This document shows positions 16,199 to 28,649 of a stretch of DNA of 64,000 bases, piece by piece; positions within the stretch are counted from its first letter, which is position 1; each line of letters begins with the position of its first letter. Source of the stretch: Solirubrobacter ginsenosidimutans (GTDB lineage: Bacteria > Actinomycetota > Thermoleophilia > Solirubrobacterales > Solirubrobacteraceae). A program made the position numbers and the translations under genes. The notes below the pieces were generated by a model. It was not told the origin of the DNA. It did no database searches and was given only the letters and a program-made list of their open reading frames with translations. Location of the stretch: positions 1-64,000 of the forward strand of contig NZ_JAPDOD010000020.1 in assembly GCF_027587205.1 (NCBI RefSeq), given 5' to 3'.

Positions 16199-17189
16199 CG
16201 ACCCGGTCCTTGCCCGTGCGCTTGGCGTTGGCGAGCGCCGTGTCGGCGTATTGCAGCAGCATGTCGCCGCCGCGAGACCCGATCGCCCAGCCGACGCTGA
16301 TCCGCACGGTGCCGAGCCGCACGGCGTCCAGGAGCCGGTGCGCCAGCGCCTCCATTCCCGCCTCGTCGGCGCCCGGGACCAGGACGGCGAACTCGTCGCC
16401 ACCCAGCCGCGCCGCCAGATCGCCCGCGCGGCAGCTCGCGCCCAGGCAGCCGGCCAGGAACACCAGCGCGCGGTCGCCGCCCGGGTGGCCGTGCAGCGTG
16501 TTGACCGCCTTGAAGTCGTCGACGTCGAGCATCAGCAGGCCGACCTGCTCGTCGCGTGCGCGGCCGCCGGAGCCGTCCATCGCCTCGATCAGCGCGCGCC
16601 GGTTCGCCAGGCCGGTGAGCGGGTCGGTGCGCGCGAGCTCGTCGGCGCGGACCCGCAGCTCGATCATTCCGCGCTTGCCGGAGATCAGCAGCCAGGCGAG
16701 CAGCCAGTAGCAGGGGCCGACGATCAGCAGCTCGCCGGCCAGGCCGGTGTCGAGCGCGCTGGAGTCGTAGGCGAGCGGCAGCTCGTGGAGGGCGAGGACG
16801 AACGGGAGGTACGGCCACGCCTCCGACGTGCGGAAGAAGTACGCGGCGAAGACCAGGACGAGCATGGTCAGCAGCCGCGCGGGGGAGTGCGCGCCGCCGG
16901 TGTCGTGCGTCGCGACCGCGATCGACAGCCCGCCCAGGACGGTCGAGAGGTGCATGACCGAGCCGGGTGCCGTGCGCCAGTGGATCGTCGTGACGGCGAC
17001 GATGCCCCACACCAAGGCCGCGATCCCGATCGGGAGCGTCGGCGTCAGGACCTTGCCGGTGGCTCCCGGGAACAGCGGCAGGAGCGTGGTGACGATCGCG
17101 CCGACGATGAACATCCAGCCGATGAGGCGCCCGGCAAGCGGGCGTTCGTCGACCACAGCGACGCCAACGACTCGTCGGGGGATGTCCAT
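16164..17189 (-). CDS. Membrane GGDEF diguanylate cyclase
   Basis: The product (341 aa) probably makes c-di-GMP from two GTP. About six hydrophobic helices occupy residues 15-170 (WMFIVGAIVTTLLPLF, IGIAALVWGIVAVTTI and following), then a cytoplasmic GGDEF domain: RTDPLTGLANRRALIEAM, MLDVDDFKAVNTLHGHPGGD and RLGGDEFAVLVPG. An intact RxxD product-inhibition site (RAGD) sits five residues before GGDEF. ATG 17189 avoids a charged upstream extension. No EAL domain is present. A second membrane GGDEF protein is encoded at 55805-57100. The 3' end is antisense to truA. Confidence 0.88.
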   Translation of the reverse strand: MDIPRRVVGVAVVDERPLAGRLIGWMFIVGAIVTTLLPLFPGATGKVLTPTLPIGIAALVWGIVAVTTIHWRTAPGSVMHLSTVLGGLSIAVATHDTGGAHSPARLLTMLVLVFAAYFFRTSEAWPYLPFVLALHELPLAYDSSALDTGLAGELLIVGPCYWLLAWLLISGKRGMIELRVRADELARTDPLTGLANRRALIEAMDGSGGRARDEQVGLLMLDVDDFKAVNTLHGHPGGDRALVFLAGCLGASCRAGDLAARLGGDEFAVLVPGADEAGMEALAHRLLDAVRLGTVRISVGWAIGSRGGDMLLQYADTALANAKRTGKDRVASSSAAAPARS

Positions 17190-17229
17190 GGGTAAGTGAT
17201 CGGCCGCGGGGCGCGACCTTCCCATCGGC

Positions 17230-18303
17230 CTATCGGATTAATGACCTTTGGGCCAATCGGACGACCTCGGCGGCCCCGCTGAAGACCAGCAGGCCCGCCG
17301 CAACGACGAGCGCGAGGTCCAGCGGGACCTCGGGCATCCACAAGAGCAGGGCGGCGAGCAGCACCAGACCGGCCGCGCGGACGAGCCGCAACGCGCTGCC
17401 CGAGGGTGCGGCCACGGTCGCCCACAGCCGTCGCCACGTGCCCGGCGCCCCCGGTTCGAAGGCCGCCGCGGCGATCACGCCGAGCGCGCCCAGCGCCAGC
17501 GCCCAGAGCCGCAGGTCCTCCAGGAAGGCGCTCCAGATCGTGCCTACGACGGCGTCGCCGTGGCTCGTGTCGAAGGTCGAGAGCACCACGGCACGGCCGA
17601 TCGACGTGGCCGCGACCGTCGCCCCCGCGGCGAGCGCGACCCCCAGCGCCACCCGCCGCAGCCCGAGCCGCCGGGTCGGGGCGCGCCACGCCGCCCACGC
17701 GAGCAGGACCACGCCGAGGAGGATCGCCAGCGGCGCCAGTGAGGTGAGCCGCCGGACGTGCGGCGCCGCCTGGACGAGGCCCGATTCGAGCCGGCCGCCA
17801 CCGAGCGAGAAGAGCTCAGGGTCCCCGGGACCGAGCTCCCGCGCCGCGGCGGGCGAGCGGGCGGCGACGGCGGCCTGCAGTTCGCGCCCGGCGCCGGGCA
17901 GGACCAGCGAGGTCACACGGACGCGCATGGTGCCCGAGCCGTCATCGGCCACGGCCAGGTTCCCGTCGCCGAAGAGCGCGTCATGCAGCGTCTTCGCGCC
18001 GGCGTGGAACTCACCGGGGAATCGCGGCTCCCGCATGAGGTCGCCGACCGCGGCCTCGAGCACCGGCCGGCGAGCGGCGAGCGACGGGTTGGCCTCGAGC
18101 TCGCGGACGGCGATCCGCGTGGCGATCTCGTCCATCACCTCGTCCTGCGCCAAGGCCCCGGTCGCCCGGTCGGCGAACGCGCTTCGGTCCAGCACGGCGT
18201 GACGCCCGTAGAGCGCGAGGCCGCCGAGCATCAGCGCCATCACCCCCGTGATCAGCAATACGGCACACGGCCACCCCGGTTTCCGTGCCATCCGAGTGAC
18301 CAT
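17230..18303 (-). CDS. Integral membrane protein of unknown function
   Basis: I do not recognise the family. The 357-residue product has an N-terminal TM (CAVLLITGVMALMLGGLAL), a ~150-residue extracytoplasmic-looking region rich in Ala/Arg/Glu (RSAFADRATGALAQDEVMDE and following), then about five TMs: LAPLAILLGVVLLAWAAW, VALGVALAAGATVAATSI, LWALALGALGVIAAAAFE, AAGLVLLAALLLWM and LALVVAAGLLVFSGA. It resembles actinobacterial one-plus-multi-TM hypothetical proteins. It is 40 bp upstream of the GGDEF gene on the same strand and divergent from surE. Confidence 0.75.
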   Translation of the reverse strand: MVTRMARKPGWPCAVLLITGVMALMLGGLALYGRHAVLDRSAFADRATGALAQDEVMDEIATRIAVRELEANPSLAARRPVLEAAVGDLMREPRFPGEFHAGAKTLHDALFGDGNLAVADDGSGTMRVRVTSLVLPGAGRELQAAVAARSPAAARELGPGDPELFSLGGGRLESGLVQAAPHVRRLTSLAPLAILLGVVLLAWAAWRAPTRRLGLRRVALGVALAAGATVAATSIGRAVVLSTFDTSHGDAVVGTIWSAFLEDLRLWALALGALGVIAAAAFEPGAPGTWRRLWATVAAPSGSALRLVRAAGLVLLAALLLWMPEVPLDLALVVAAGLLVFSGAAEVVRLAQRSLIR

Positions 18304-18308
18304 AAGCG

Positions 18309-18343
18309 CCAGGGACGGCTCAGTCCCTGGACGTCAGTAGAGT
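18309..18343 (+). promoter_or_regulatory. Divergent intergenic hairpin and candidate surE -10
   Basis: CCAGGGAC (18309-18316) and GTCCCTGG (18323-18330) form a perfect 8-bp stem with a 6-nt loop in the 49-bp space between the divergent membrane-protein gene and surE. TAGAGT (18338-18343) fits a -10 ten bases before the surE ATG, implying a very short leader. The palindrome could instead be an operator; the sequence alone does not decide. Confidence 0.35.
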
Positions 18344-18352
18344 CGATCGGAA

Positions 18353-21825
<3,473 letters not shown>

Positions 21826-21837
21826 CGGGCGAGAAGA

Positions 21838-23535
21838 CTACGCGCAGGTCCGGTAGACGCGGGTCTCGCGCACCGTGCGGCCCTTGCGCTTGGCGGTGAC
21901 GGTCACCTTCACACTGCCCTTGGGCTTGCCGCGCAGGTCGACGGTGGCGCGACCGTGCTTGACGCGGACCCGCTTCCCGGCGACGGTGACCTTCGCGTGG
22001 GCACCGCGCACACGGATGCTGAACCGGCGCCGCGAGAGGCACTCGCGGGTGAGGGGGAGGACGCCCGCGCCACCCTGCACGGCGTTCGCGCCGACCGTCG
22101 GCAGCGCCACGGCGATCTTGGTGAACGTGATCGCCGCCGCTCCCCGCGCCGGTCCGTACAGCAGCGTCCCGCCGGTCAGCTGCAGTGTGTATTTCGCGCC
22201 CTTGGCCGCGCTGGCGGCGATTGCCTCGAGCGGGCGGGCGATCGTGTGCGGCTGCCCGTCGAGCGTGACCGGGATCGGCGTGGCCTGGTTGCCGACCACC
22301 ACGCCGCGGCGCTCGTCGACGAGTTGGGCGAACACGTGGGTCCCCGCGCCGGTGCCGCTGTACGTCAGCTCGAGCTGTGGCTCGCCGACGATCTGGGCGG
22401 CCGCGGGCGCGGTGATCGGAACGTTGACGGCGTTGACGGCGCGCCCGGCGCTGGCGATCGTGCCCGAGGCGGCGTCGGCCGGGTTCAGCGCGAGCGTGCC
22501 GCTGCCGGTCGCGGTGACCGGCGCGCCCGGGCTGACGGGGTAGTCGGCGGCGGAGCGCCACTGGGCGTCGTCGGCGAGCCACTCGAACTTCGGACCGGTG
22601 TCGATGGTCGCGTCGCCCGCGACGTAGCGCTTCAGCCACGCGACCACGGCCTGCTCGACGTGGCCCTTGGGCCCGGAGCCGGTCAGACAGACCCCATGTC
22701 CGCCGCAGAACCACAGCAGCTTGGCCGGGACGCCGTTCGCCTTCAGGATCGAGTAGTTGGTGATCGCCTCCTTGAGCGTGAAGAGCGTGTCCGCGGTGCC
22801 CTCGACGAGAAAGGTGGGGATCGTGAGCTGCTTGACCAGGTCGCCGGGGCCGCGGCTGTCGAACCAGGCGCGGTCCTCCGCGCTCAGCGTCCCGGTGGCC
22901 GCGCCGCTCGTGAACGCGGAGGTGATGTGCGGGTCCAGCCGGCCCTTGGACGTCGGGATTCCGAGCGTCGTCAGCGCGCTCGCCCACCCGCCCTTGACCG
23001 TCTCCTCCTTGTAGAGGCTGGTGAGCAGGCTGTGCCAGGCGATGATCGGGGCGATCGCGTCGATGCGCTTGTCGCGCGCGGCGGTCACGAGCTCGATCCC
23101 GCCGGCGTAGGAGACGCCGGTCATGCCCACCCGCGGGTCACCGGCGCTGTCGAGCTGCGCCTCGGGCTGCCGCGCGAGCCAGTCGAGCAGCGCGGTGACG
23201 TCACGTCCTTCTGCGTCGGGCGAGTCGACCGTCACCGTCCCGCCGCTGTTGCCGAAGCCGCGTGAATCCCAGGTCAGGACGTTGAACCCGGCCTTGCGCA
23301 GCGCGCCCACACCGACGTTGCCCGTCACCTCGTCGCTCGTCGCCTCCGGGTTGGTCTCGCGCGAGCCGCCCCAGCCGTGGCCCTCGAGGATCGTCGGCGC
23401 CTTTGCGCCCTGCGGCGACGGGTGAAACGAGAGGACGATCTGCGTCCCGTCGAACGACGTGATGGTGGCGTCGCGTGCTTGTGCTGCGGCGGGCGCGGCG
23501 AGGACGAGCGCCGCGGCGAGGACGAGGGAGCGCAT
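21838..23535 (-). CDS. Secreted X-Pro dipeptidyl-peptidase / CocE-like S15 hydrolase
   Basis: This is an exported alpha/beta hydrolase of 565 aa. The signal peptide is MRSLVLAAALVLAAPAAAQA. The S15 domain follows: ILEGHGWGGSRETNP, TWDSRGFGNSGG, nucleophile Ser142 in GMTGVSYAGG, GTADTLFTLKEA (Asp) and GGHGVC (His). The C-terminal ~230 residues are beta-rich (X-PRO C-terminal jelly-roll type) and end in a basic strand region with two Cys. The substrate (peptide or ester) cannot be fixed. It sits between dacB (20 bp upstream) and the S51 gene (12 bp downstream), all on the minus strand. Confidence 0.85.
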   Translation of the reverse strand: MRSLVLAAALVLAAPAAAQARDATITSFDGTQIVLSFHPSPQGAKAPTILEGHGWGGSRETNPEATSDEVTGNVGVGALRKAGFNVLTWDSRGFGNSGGTVTVDSPDAEGRDVTALLDWLARQPEAQLDSAGDPRVGMTGVSYAGGIELVTAARDKRIDAIAPIIAWHSLLTSLYKEETVKGGWASALTTLGIPTSKGRLDPHITSAFTSGAATGTLSAEDRAWFDSRGPGDLVKQLTIPTFLVEGTADTLFTLKEAITNYSILKANGVPAKLLWFCGGHGVCLTGSGPKGHVEQAVVAWLKRYVAGDATIDTGPKFEWLADDAQWRSAADYPVSPGAPVTATGSGTLALNPADAASGTIASAGRAVNAVNVPITAPAAAQIVGEPQLELTYSGTGAGTHVFAQLVDERRGVVVGNQATPIPVTLDGQPHTIARPLEAIAASAAKGAKYTLQLTGGTLLYGPARGAAAITFTKIAVALPTVGANAVQGGAGVLPLTRECLSRRRFSIRVRGAHAKVTVAGKRVRVKHGRATVDLRGKPKGSVKVTVTAKRKGRTVRETRVYRTCA

Positions 23536-23555
23536 GGCTCCCGTGCCTACCCGTT

Positions 23556-24767
23556 TTACGGTGCGTCGTAGCGCGCGAGTGCCACGGTCATGCGGTCCTG
23601 CAGCGTGCGGGCGGCGCTCGGGTTCACGCGGTTCATCAGCAGCGCGAACGCGACGCGCTCCCCGCCGGTGGTGTTGCAGAAGCCCGCCAGGGCGGAGACG
23701 TCGTGCAGCGTCCCGGTCTTCGTGTGGCAGCGATCCTGGGCCGTGGTGCCGCGCATCCGGTTGTACATCGTGCCGTTGCGGCCGACCACGGGGAGCGACT
23801 CGTCAAACGCGACCCCCGACTCGGACTCGTCCATGCTCTTGAGCAACTGGACGATCTGGCGCGGCGTGGTGCGGTCCTGGCGCGAGAGGCCAGAGCCGTC
23901 GACCACCGTGGGATCGATGCCGAAGGGCGCGATCGCCTGCTTGATGACCGTCCCGCCCGCGGTTGTGCTGCCGGCGGTGCCGAACTGCGCCCCGAGACCC
24001 TTGATCAGCATCTCGGCGATGTAGTTGTCCGAGGGCTGGTTCATCAGGCGGATGATCGCCGAGAGCGGCGGCGACGGCAGCTCTGACAGCGGCGTCATGC
24101 CCTCGGGCGTGAGGCCTGCGCGGGCGGCGCCGGTGATCTTCACGCCCTCGTGCTCGAGCGCCTTCTCGAACGCGTCGGCGGTGAACTTGGCGGGGCTGGC
24201 CTGGAAATACGGCGCGGCCTTGCCGGTGCGGCCGTGGTTGTAGGACAGCGCGCTGAGCGGGCCGACCTCGCCCGTGAGGGCGTAGCCGGACGCGGGGACG
24301 CCCCGGAAGGCGTCGAACGCCGACTCGTCGCCGACGACGCGGCCCTCGACGCGCTTGAGCCCCGCCTGGGCGAGTTGCTTGGCGAGCGTGGTCACCGAGG
24401 CGTTGTTGAACGTCGGGTCGCCGCCACCGCGCAGGACGAGGTTGCCCGTGATCGTCCCGGTCTCGTCCGGCAGACCCGCGGAGAGCACGGTCGTCGTGAG
24501 CCGCCCGTCGGCCCCGTAGCGCAGCAGCGCGCCGGCGGTCGTGAAGAGCTTGTTGACCGAGGCGGGCATCCGCCCGACGTCGGCCTTGCTCGCGTAGAGC
24601 TCGGTGCCGGTGCCCAGATCGACCGCGTACGCGCCGGAATACGCGCCCGCGCGGGCCATCTCGCGCTGCAGGACCTTCTTGGTCGCGGCGAGGCTCGCGG
24701 CGTGCGCGCTCGGCGCGAGCGCGAGCACGAGGAGGGCGATCAGGATTGTGAGGCGGCGCACGGGCAT
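23556..24767 (-). CDS. dacB: D-alanyl-D-alanine carboxypeptidase/endopeptidase, PBP4 family (S13)
   Basis: It trims peptidoglycan stem peptides or cross-links outside the membrane. The 403-aa protein has a signal peptide (MPVRRLTILIALLVLALAPS to HAA). All three penicillin-binding motifs are present: Ser70-x-x-Lys73 (ASVNK), SDN (QPSDNYIAEML) and KTG (CHTKTGTLHDV). The inserted domain typical of class C PBPs lies between the first two motifs. It is first in a three-gene run with the S15 and S51 genes and is divergent from the patatin gene. Confidence 0.93.
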   Translation of the reverse strand: MPVRRLTILIALLVLALAPSAHAASLAATKKVLQREMARAGAYSGAYAVDLGTGTELYASKADVGRMPASVNKLFTTAGALLRYGADGRLTTTVLSAGLPDETGTITGNLVLRGGGDPTFNNASVTTLAKQLAQAGLKRVEGRVVGDESAFDAFRGVPASGYALTGEVGPLSALSYNHGRTGKAAPYFQASPAKFTADAFEKALEHEGVKITGAARAGLTPEGMTPLSELPSPPLSAIIRLMNQPSDNYIAEMLIKGLGAQFGTAGSTTAGGTVIKQAIAPFGIDPTVVDGSGLSRQDRTTPRQIVQLLKSMDESESGVAFDESLPVVGRNGTMYNRMRGTTAQDRCHTKTGTLHDVSALAGFCNTTGGERVAFALLMNRVNPSAARTLQDRMTVALARYDAP

Positions 24768-24837
24768 CCGAGCGTACGAAACCCGGCGGCGGGACCGAAG
24801 TCGCGCCCGCCGAAACGGACCGCGGGGTCTTACGTCT

Positions 24838-24843
24838 TACACT
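24838..24843 (+). promoter_or_regulatory. Candidate -10 for a leaderless patatin transcript
   Basis: TACACT at 24838-24843 fits TAnnnT and ends 6 bp before GTG 24850, the spacing expected if transcription begins on the start codon. No ribosome binding site precedes the GTG, in line with a leaderless mRNA, which is common in actinobacteria. The -35 is weak (ACGGAC at 24815). Confidence 0.4.
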
Positions 24844-24849
24844 GCCGGG

Positions 24850-26082
24850 GTGAGCAACGTGGTCGCGATGAACGCTCCCGCCCGCCGGAAGCGCCGTTCC
24901 TCCCGTACCGCGCTCGTGCTGGGCGGGGGCGGGTTCACCGGCGGCGTCTACCAGATCGGTGCCCTGCGGGCGCTCGATCTGCTGTCCTCGAACCGGTCGG
25001 TCAACCAGTTCGACATCTACGTCGGCACCAGCGCCGGCTCGTTGATCGCGTCGCTGGTGGCCAACGGCGTGACTCCCGAGCAGATGATGCGCACGGTCAA
25101 CGACCAGTTGCCGTCCGCGCTCCCTCCGCTGGGCCGGGAGATGCTCCTGCGGCTCAACAAGGCCGAGTTCGCCATGAAGGCGCTGAAGTTGCCGCTGCAC
25201 GCGCTCGGCGTCGCCCGCAGCATCGCGGGCTCGCTCGGGTCGCTGAGCGCCGTCGACCTCGTGCTGGCCCTCGGCGACGCGCTCCCGTCGGGCATCTACA
25301 CCGGCGAAGGCGTCGAGGACTACCTACGCAAGGCGCTCTCCGAGGAAGGCCGCACCGACGACTTCCGGCTCCTGGAGCGCGAGCTCTACCTCGCCGCGAC
25401 CGACCTCGACACCTGCGAGCGGATCGTGCTCGGCGCCGAAGGCTGGGACGACATCCCGATCTCGTCCGCCGTCCGGGCGTCGACCGCGCTGCCGATGATC
25501 TACAAGCCGCACCGCGTGCGCGAGCGCGAGCTCGTCGACGGCGGCATCGTCTCCACGACGAACCTCGACATCGCCGTCGAGGCGGGCGCGAAGTTCATCG
25601 TCGTCGTCAACCCGCTCGTCCCCTACGTCAACGACTTCTCCAAGACGATCCCGACCCTGTTCGGCACCCGCGTGCGTCGCGTCTCGGACATGGGCTTCCC
25701 GAAGATCGGCTACCAGACCTTCAAGCTGCTCGCCTACCAGCGCCTGCACGAGATGGCCGGCCACTGGAAAGAGCGCTACCCGGGCGTCGACATCGTCCTG
25801 ATCGAGCCCGACCCCGACGACGAGCTGATGTTCCAGACGAACATCCTCAACTTCGCGTCGCGGGTCGATGTGGCGCGCCACGGCTTCGAGTCGGTGACCT
25901 TGAAGCTCGCCAAGGACTACGACGAGATGAGCGAGGTCTGCCGCCGTCACGGCATCGAGATCTCCGCCACGCGCGTCCGCAAGGTCGTCCGTCACTTCTC
26001 GGCCGAACGTGAGAAGACCCGCGCCTGGCGCCGGATCCTCGAGCAGACCACCGGCGCGCTCTTGCGTCAGAGCAACGCCTAA
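24850..26082 (+). CDS. Patatin-like phospholipase
   Basis: This predicted cytosolic or membrane-associated acyl hydrolase (410 aa) has the Ser/Asp dyad of patatins. The oxyanion loop is GGGGFTGGVYQIG (residues 25-37), the nucleophile Ser61 is in GTSAGS, and Asp230 is in LVDGGI. A basic N-terminal patch RRKRRSSR precedes the domain. The C-terminal ~130 residues form an additional helical region. ATG 24868 is an alternative start; GTG 24850 is preferred because of the adjacent -10. It is divergent from dacB. Confidence 0.9.
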   Translation: MSNVVAMNAPARRKRRSSRTALVLGGGGFTGGVYQIGALRALDLLSSNRSVNQFDIYVGTSAGSLIASLVANGVTPEQMMRTVNDQLPSALPPLGREMLLRLNKAEFAMKALKLPLHALGVARSIAGSLGSLSAVDLVLALGDALPSGIYTGEGVEDYLRKALSEEGRTDDFRLLERELYLAATDLDTCERIVLGAEGWDDIPISSAVRASTALPMIYKPHRVRERELVDGGIVSTTNLDIAVEAGAKFIVVVNPLVPYVNDFSKTIPTLFGTRVRRVSDMGFPKIGYQTFKLLAYQRLHEMAGHWKERYPGVDIVLIEPDPDDELMFQTNILNFASRVDVARHGFESVTLKLAKDYDEMSEVCRRHGIEISATRVRKVVRHFSAEREKTRAWRRILEQTTGALLRQSNA

Positions 26083-26198
26083 GGGCGTTCTCACACCCGC
26101 CGACGCGCCAGTTCGAACAGTGCGAGCCTGATCGAAGACCGCACGGCGATTCGAGGCAATAAGGGGGCGAGTTCTCGGCGCGTGGACCTCTACGGTTC

Positions 26199-26531
26199 AT
26201 GCACAGAACCCGGCGCCTCGGTCTCCTCAGCTTCGTCCCGCTCGCGGCGCCCGTCGCCCTCGTCGCCGCGATCGCGCAGATCACGGCGACCGTTGCGGGC
26301 GCTCCCGGAGAGTCCTCGCCGGTCGCGCTCCTGATCGGATTCGGCGTTGCCGTCGCCGGCCTGATCGCGGCGATGGTCGTGTACGTCCGATTCATCGTCC
26401 ACATCGCGCGGCGGAGCGACTTCACCTCTTCGGACAAGGCGATGTGGATCGTCGTGTTGTTCGTCGCCGGCCCGCTCGGCCCACCGATCTATTGGTTTGC
26501 GATGCTCCGCACGGGCGCCGCTCAGGAGTAG
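26199..26531 (+). CDS. Small membrane protein with PLDc_N-like domain
   Basis: The product (110 aa) has three hydrophobic segments (LVPLAAPVALVAAIAQI-like N-terminus, VALLIGFGVAVAGLIAAMVVYV and the last pair). The C-terminal stretch DKAMWIVVLFVAGPLGPPIY followed by W resembles the phospholipase-D nuclease N-terminal (PLDc_N) membrane module, which occurs alone in many actinobacteria. No nuclease domain follows. Its end overlaps the convergent acyl-CoA synthetase gene by 10 bp. Confidence 0.65.
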   Translation: MHRTRRLGLLSFVPLAAPVALVAAIAQITATVAGAPGESSPVALLIGFGVAVAGLIAAMVVYVRFIVHIARRSDFTSSDKAMWIVVLFVAGPLGPPIYWFAMLRTGAAQE

Positions 26532-28309
26532 AGGCTCTCGAAGCGCTCCGCGTAGAGCTCGTTGACGACGTTGCGCTTGACCTTCAGCGTCGGCGTCAGC
26601 TCGCCTGTCTCCTGGGAGAGATCGTGGTCGAGGATGAAGAAGCGCTTGATCTGCTCGACGCGCGCGTAGTTGGCGTTCACGCGGTCGAGCTCGCCTTGGA
26701 TGAGCTCGATCACCTTCGGGTCGGCGTGCAGCGACGGCAGGTCCTCGGGGAGCTCGTGCTGGCGCGCGAAGTGGACGATCTCCTCGGGGTCCAGCGTGAT
26801 CAGCGCGACCGGGTAGGGGCGGCGGTCGGCGTGCATGACCGCCTGGGAGATCCAGCGGGAGTTCTTGAGGTCGTTCTCGAGGTTGGCGGGCGTGAGGTTC
26901 TTGCCGCCCGCGGTGATCATGATGTCCTTCTTGCGGCCTGTGATGGTCAGGTAGCCGTCGGCGTCCAGTGACCCGAGGTCGCCGGTGTGCAGCCAGCCGT
27001 CCTCGGTGACGGCGCCGAAGGAGGCGGTGTCGCCCGCGCCGTAGTAGCCGCGGAAGATGTGCGGGCCGCGGATGAGCACCTCGCCGTCGTCGGCGATCTT
27101 GATCTCGCAGCCCGGGATCGCGCGCCCGACGGTGCCGAGGCGGTGGTCGGCGACCGTCGAGGTCGTGCTCACGGTCGAGGTCTCGGTCATCCCGTAGCCC
27201 TCGAGCACGGGCGCGCCGCACGCGTAGAAGAACTCGAGGATGTCCATCGAGATCGGGGCGGCGCCGGAGGTCGCCTGCTTGAGGTTGCCGCCGAAGATGT
27301 TGCGGACGTTGGCGAACAGCTCGGCGTCGGCCTTCTCGAACGCGGCGGCCAGGGGCGCGGGGACCTCCTGGCCGGCCTCGCGCATCCGGCGCACGGTAAG
27401 GCCGAGCTGCGTCGCGGCCTTGATCTTCTCGGGATCGTTGTTGGACGTGACGAGCGTGTAGATCTTCTCGAAGATCCGCGGGACCGACGGCAGGTACGCG
27501 GGCTTGGTCGCCATCAGGTCGGGCACGATCTGCTGCGGGTCGCCGCTCCAGTAGACGAGCGGCGCGCCGAGGTCCACGCACAGCAGCTGGATCAGCAGCG
27601 CGTAGGAGTGCGCGAGCGGCAGGTAGAGGTAGACGGGCTCGCCGGCCTCGATGACGCCGATCTCCTCGCACATGCGGGTGACCTGGCGGTAGTTGTCCTG
27701 GGTGAGGACGCAGCCCTTGGGCGGCCCGGTCGTGCCCGACGTGTAGATGATCGTGTACGGATCCGCCGGCTTGACCGCCGCGGTGCGCGCGGCGACCTCG
27801 GCCGCATCGCGCCCACGCCCGCGCTCCCGCAACTCATCCAGCGAGAGCGCGCCCTCGACCGGCTCGATCGCGATGACCGCCTCCAGCAGCGGCAGCTCGC
27901 CGCGGACGGCGTCGATCTTCGCCACCTGCGCGGCGTCCTCACAGATGACGAAGCGCGACTCGGAGTTGCCGACCACCCACGCGCACTCGTCCGCCGAGTT
28001 GGTCGGATAGACGGGCACGACGACGCCGCCGGCGGTCGTGATCGCCAGATCGGCGTACGTCCACTCGACGCGGGTCGTGCAGAGCAGGGCGACACGGTCG
28101 CCCTGCGCCAGCCCGAGGTCCACGAGCCCGCGGGCGATCTCAGAGACCGTCGAGGCGAGCTCGGCATAGGACACCTCGCGCCACTCGTCGTCGCGCTTGA
28201 ACCTCGCCGCCGGACGCTCGCCATAGCGTTCGGCGGCCAGGTTCACGATGTCCGCGATCGTGACCGACCCAGTTCCGCGTTGGGCCGGCCCTGCCGTCGT
28301 CTCCTGCAT
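26522..28309 (-). CDS. Long-chain acyl-CoA synthetase (AMP-forming)
   Basis: It activates fatty acids to acyl-CoA through an acyl-adenylate. The 595-aa protein has the ANL core: YTIIYTSGTTGPPKGCVLTQ (P-loop A3), LPLAHSYALLIQLL, GYGMTETSTVST, the TGDLGSLDADGYLTITGRKK hinge, and a C-terminal Lys in LTPTLKVKRNVV. It resembles the FadD15-like group with a long C-terminal domain. ATG 28309 follows a ribosome binding site (GAGGAGG) that lies inside a hairpin (separate entry). A 56-codon HTH-like gene is 66 bp upstream on the same strand. Confidence 0.92.
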   Translation of the reverse strand: MQETTAGPAQRGTGSVTIADIVNLAAERYGERPAARFKRDDEWREVSYAELASTVSEIARGLVDLGLAQGDRVALLCTTRVEWTYADLAITTAGGVVVPVYPTNSADECAWVVGNSESRFVICEDAAQVAKIDAVRGELPLLEAVIAIEPVEGALSLDELRERGRGRDAAEVAARTAAVKPADPYTIIYTSGTTGPPKGCVLTQDNYRQVTRMCEEIGVIEAGEPVYLYLPLAHSYALLIQLLCVDLGAPLVYWSGDPQQIVPDLMATKPAYLPSVPRIFEKIYTLVTSNNDPEKIKAATQLGLTVRRMREAGQEVPAPLAAAFEKADAELFANVRNIFGGNLKQATSGAAPISMDILEFFYACGAPVLEGYGMTETSTVSTTSTVADHRLGTVGRAIPGCEIKIADDGEVLIRGPHIFRGYYGAGDTASFGAVTEDGWLHTGDLGSLDADGYLTITGRKKDIMITAGGKNLTPANLENDLKNSRWISQAVMHADRRPYPVALITLDPEEIVHFARQHELPEDLPSLHADPKVIELIQGELDRVNANYARVEQIKRFFILDHDLSQETGELTPTLKVKRNVVNELYAERFESLYS

Positions 28310-28317
28310 TCCTTGCT

Positions 28318-28339
28318 CCTCCTCGAAAAGCCGAGGAGG
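28318..28339 (-). promoter_or_regulatory. Hairpin containing the acyl-CoA synthetase ribosome binding site
   Basis: Read on the minus strand, CCTCCTCG (28339-28332) pairs perfectly with CGAGGAGG (28325-28318) around a 6-nt GCTTTT loop, 8 bp before the ATG at 28309. The 3' arm includes GAGGAGG, the only good Shine-Dalgarno, so folding would hide it. It could act as a thermosensor or protein/ligand-controlled switch, or may be a weak terminator of the small upstream gene; no U-run follows. Confidence 0.5.
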
Positions 28340-28375
28340 CGATCCTACCCAGAGCGGCGCGCTACGCGCCGCAGA

Positions 28376-28546
28376 TCACGCCGCTACAGATACAGAGCGG
28401 TGCTCTTCGACGCTCGCCAAGAACAGTGTCTTGTCGATTCTGCCCTGGAAGATCGGCACGCCCATTTCCATGCACTTCTCGATCACGTCGCGCCGTTCCA
28501 TACCGGCTTCGCGAGCGAGCTCCGTGGGCGTGAGATGGATTGCCAT
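28376..28546 (-). CDS. Small HTH-like protein (56 aa), function unknown
   Basis: MAIHLTPTELAREAGMERRD, then VIEKCMEMGVPIFQGRIDKT, is predicted as a compact helix-turn-helix of the excisionase/MerR N-terminal kind with a short C-terminal tail. AGGAGG ten bases before ATG 28546 supports this start over the longer open frame. It is upstream of the acyl-CoA synthetase in the same direction and may be co-transcribed. DNA binding and any regulatory role are inferred from fold resemblance only. Confidence 0.6.
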   Translation of the reverse strand: MAIHLTPTELAREAGMERRDVIEKCMEMGVPIFQGRIDKTLFLASVEEHRSVSVAA

Positions 28547-28649
28547 CAGTACGAGTCCTCCTGGTGAGGTTTGCCACGTATAGGGGCACGGTAGCGCCTT
28601 CACCGGATGACCACAATCCCTTTGAGGTCAACGTGAACTAAACGTTCGA

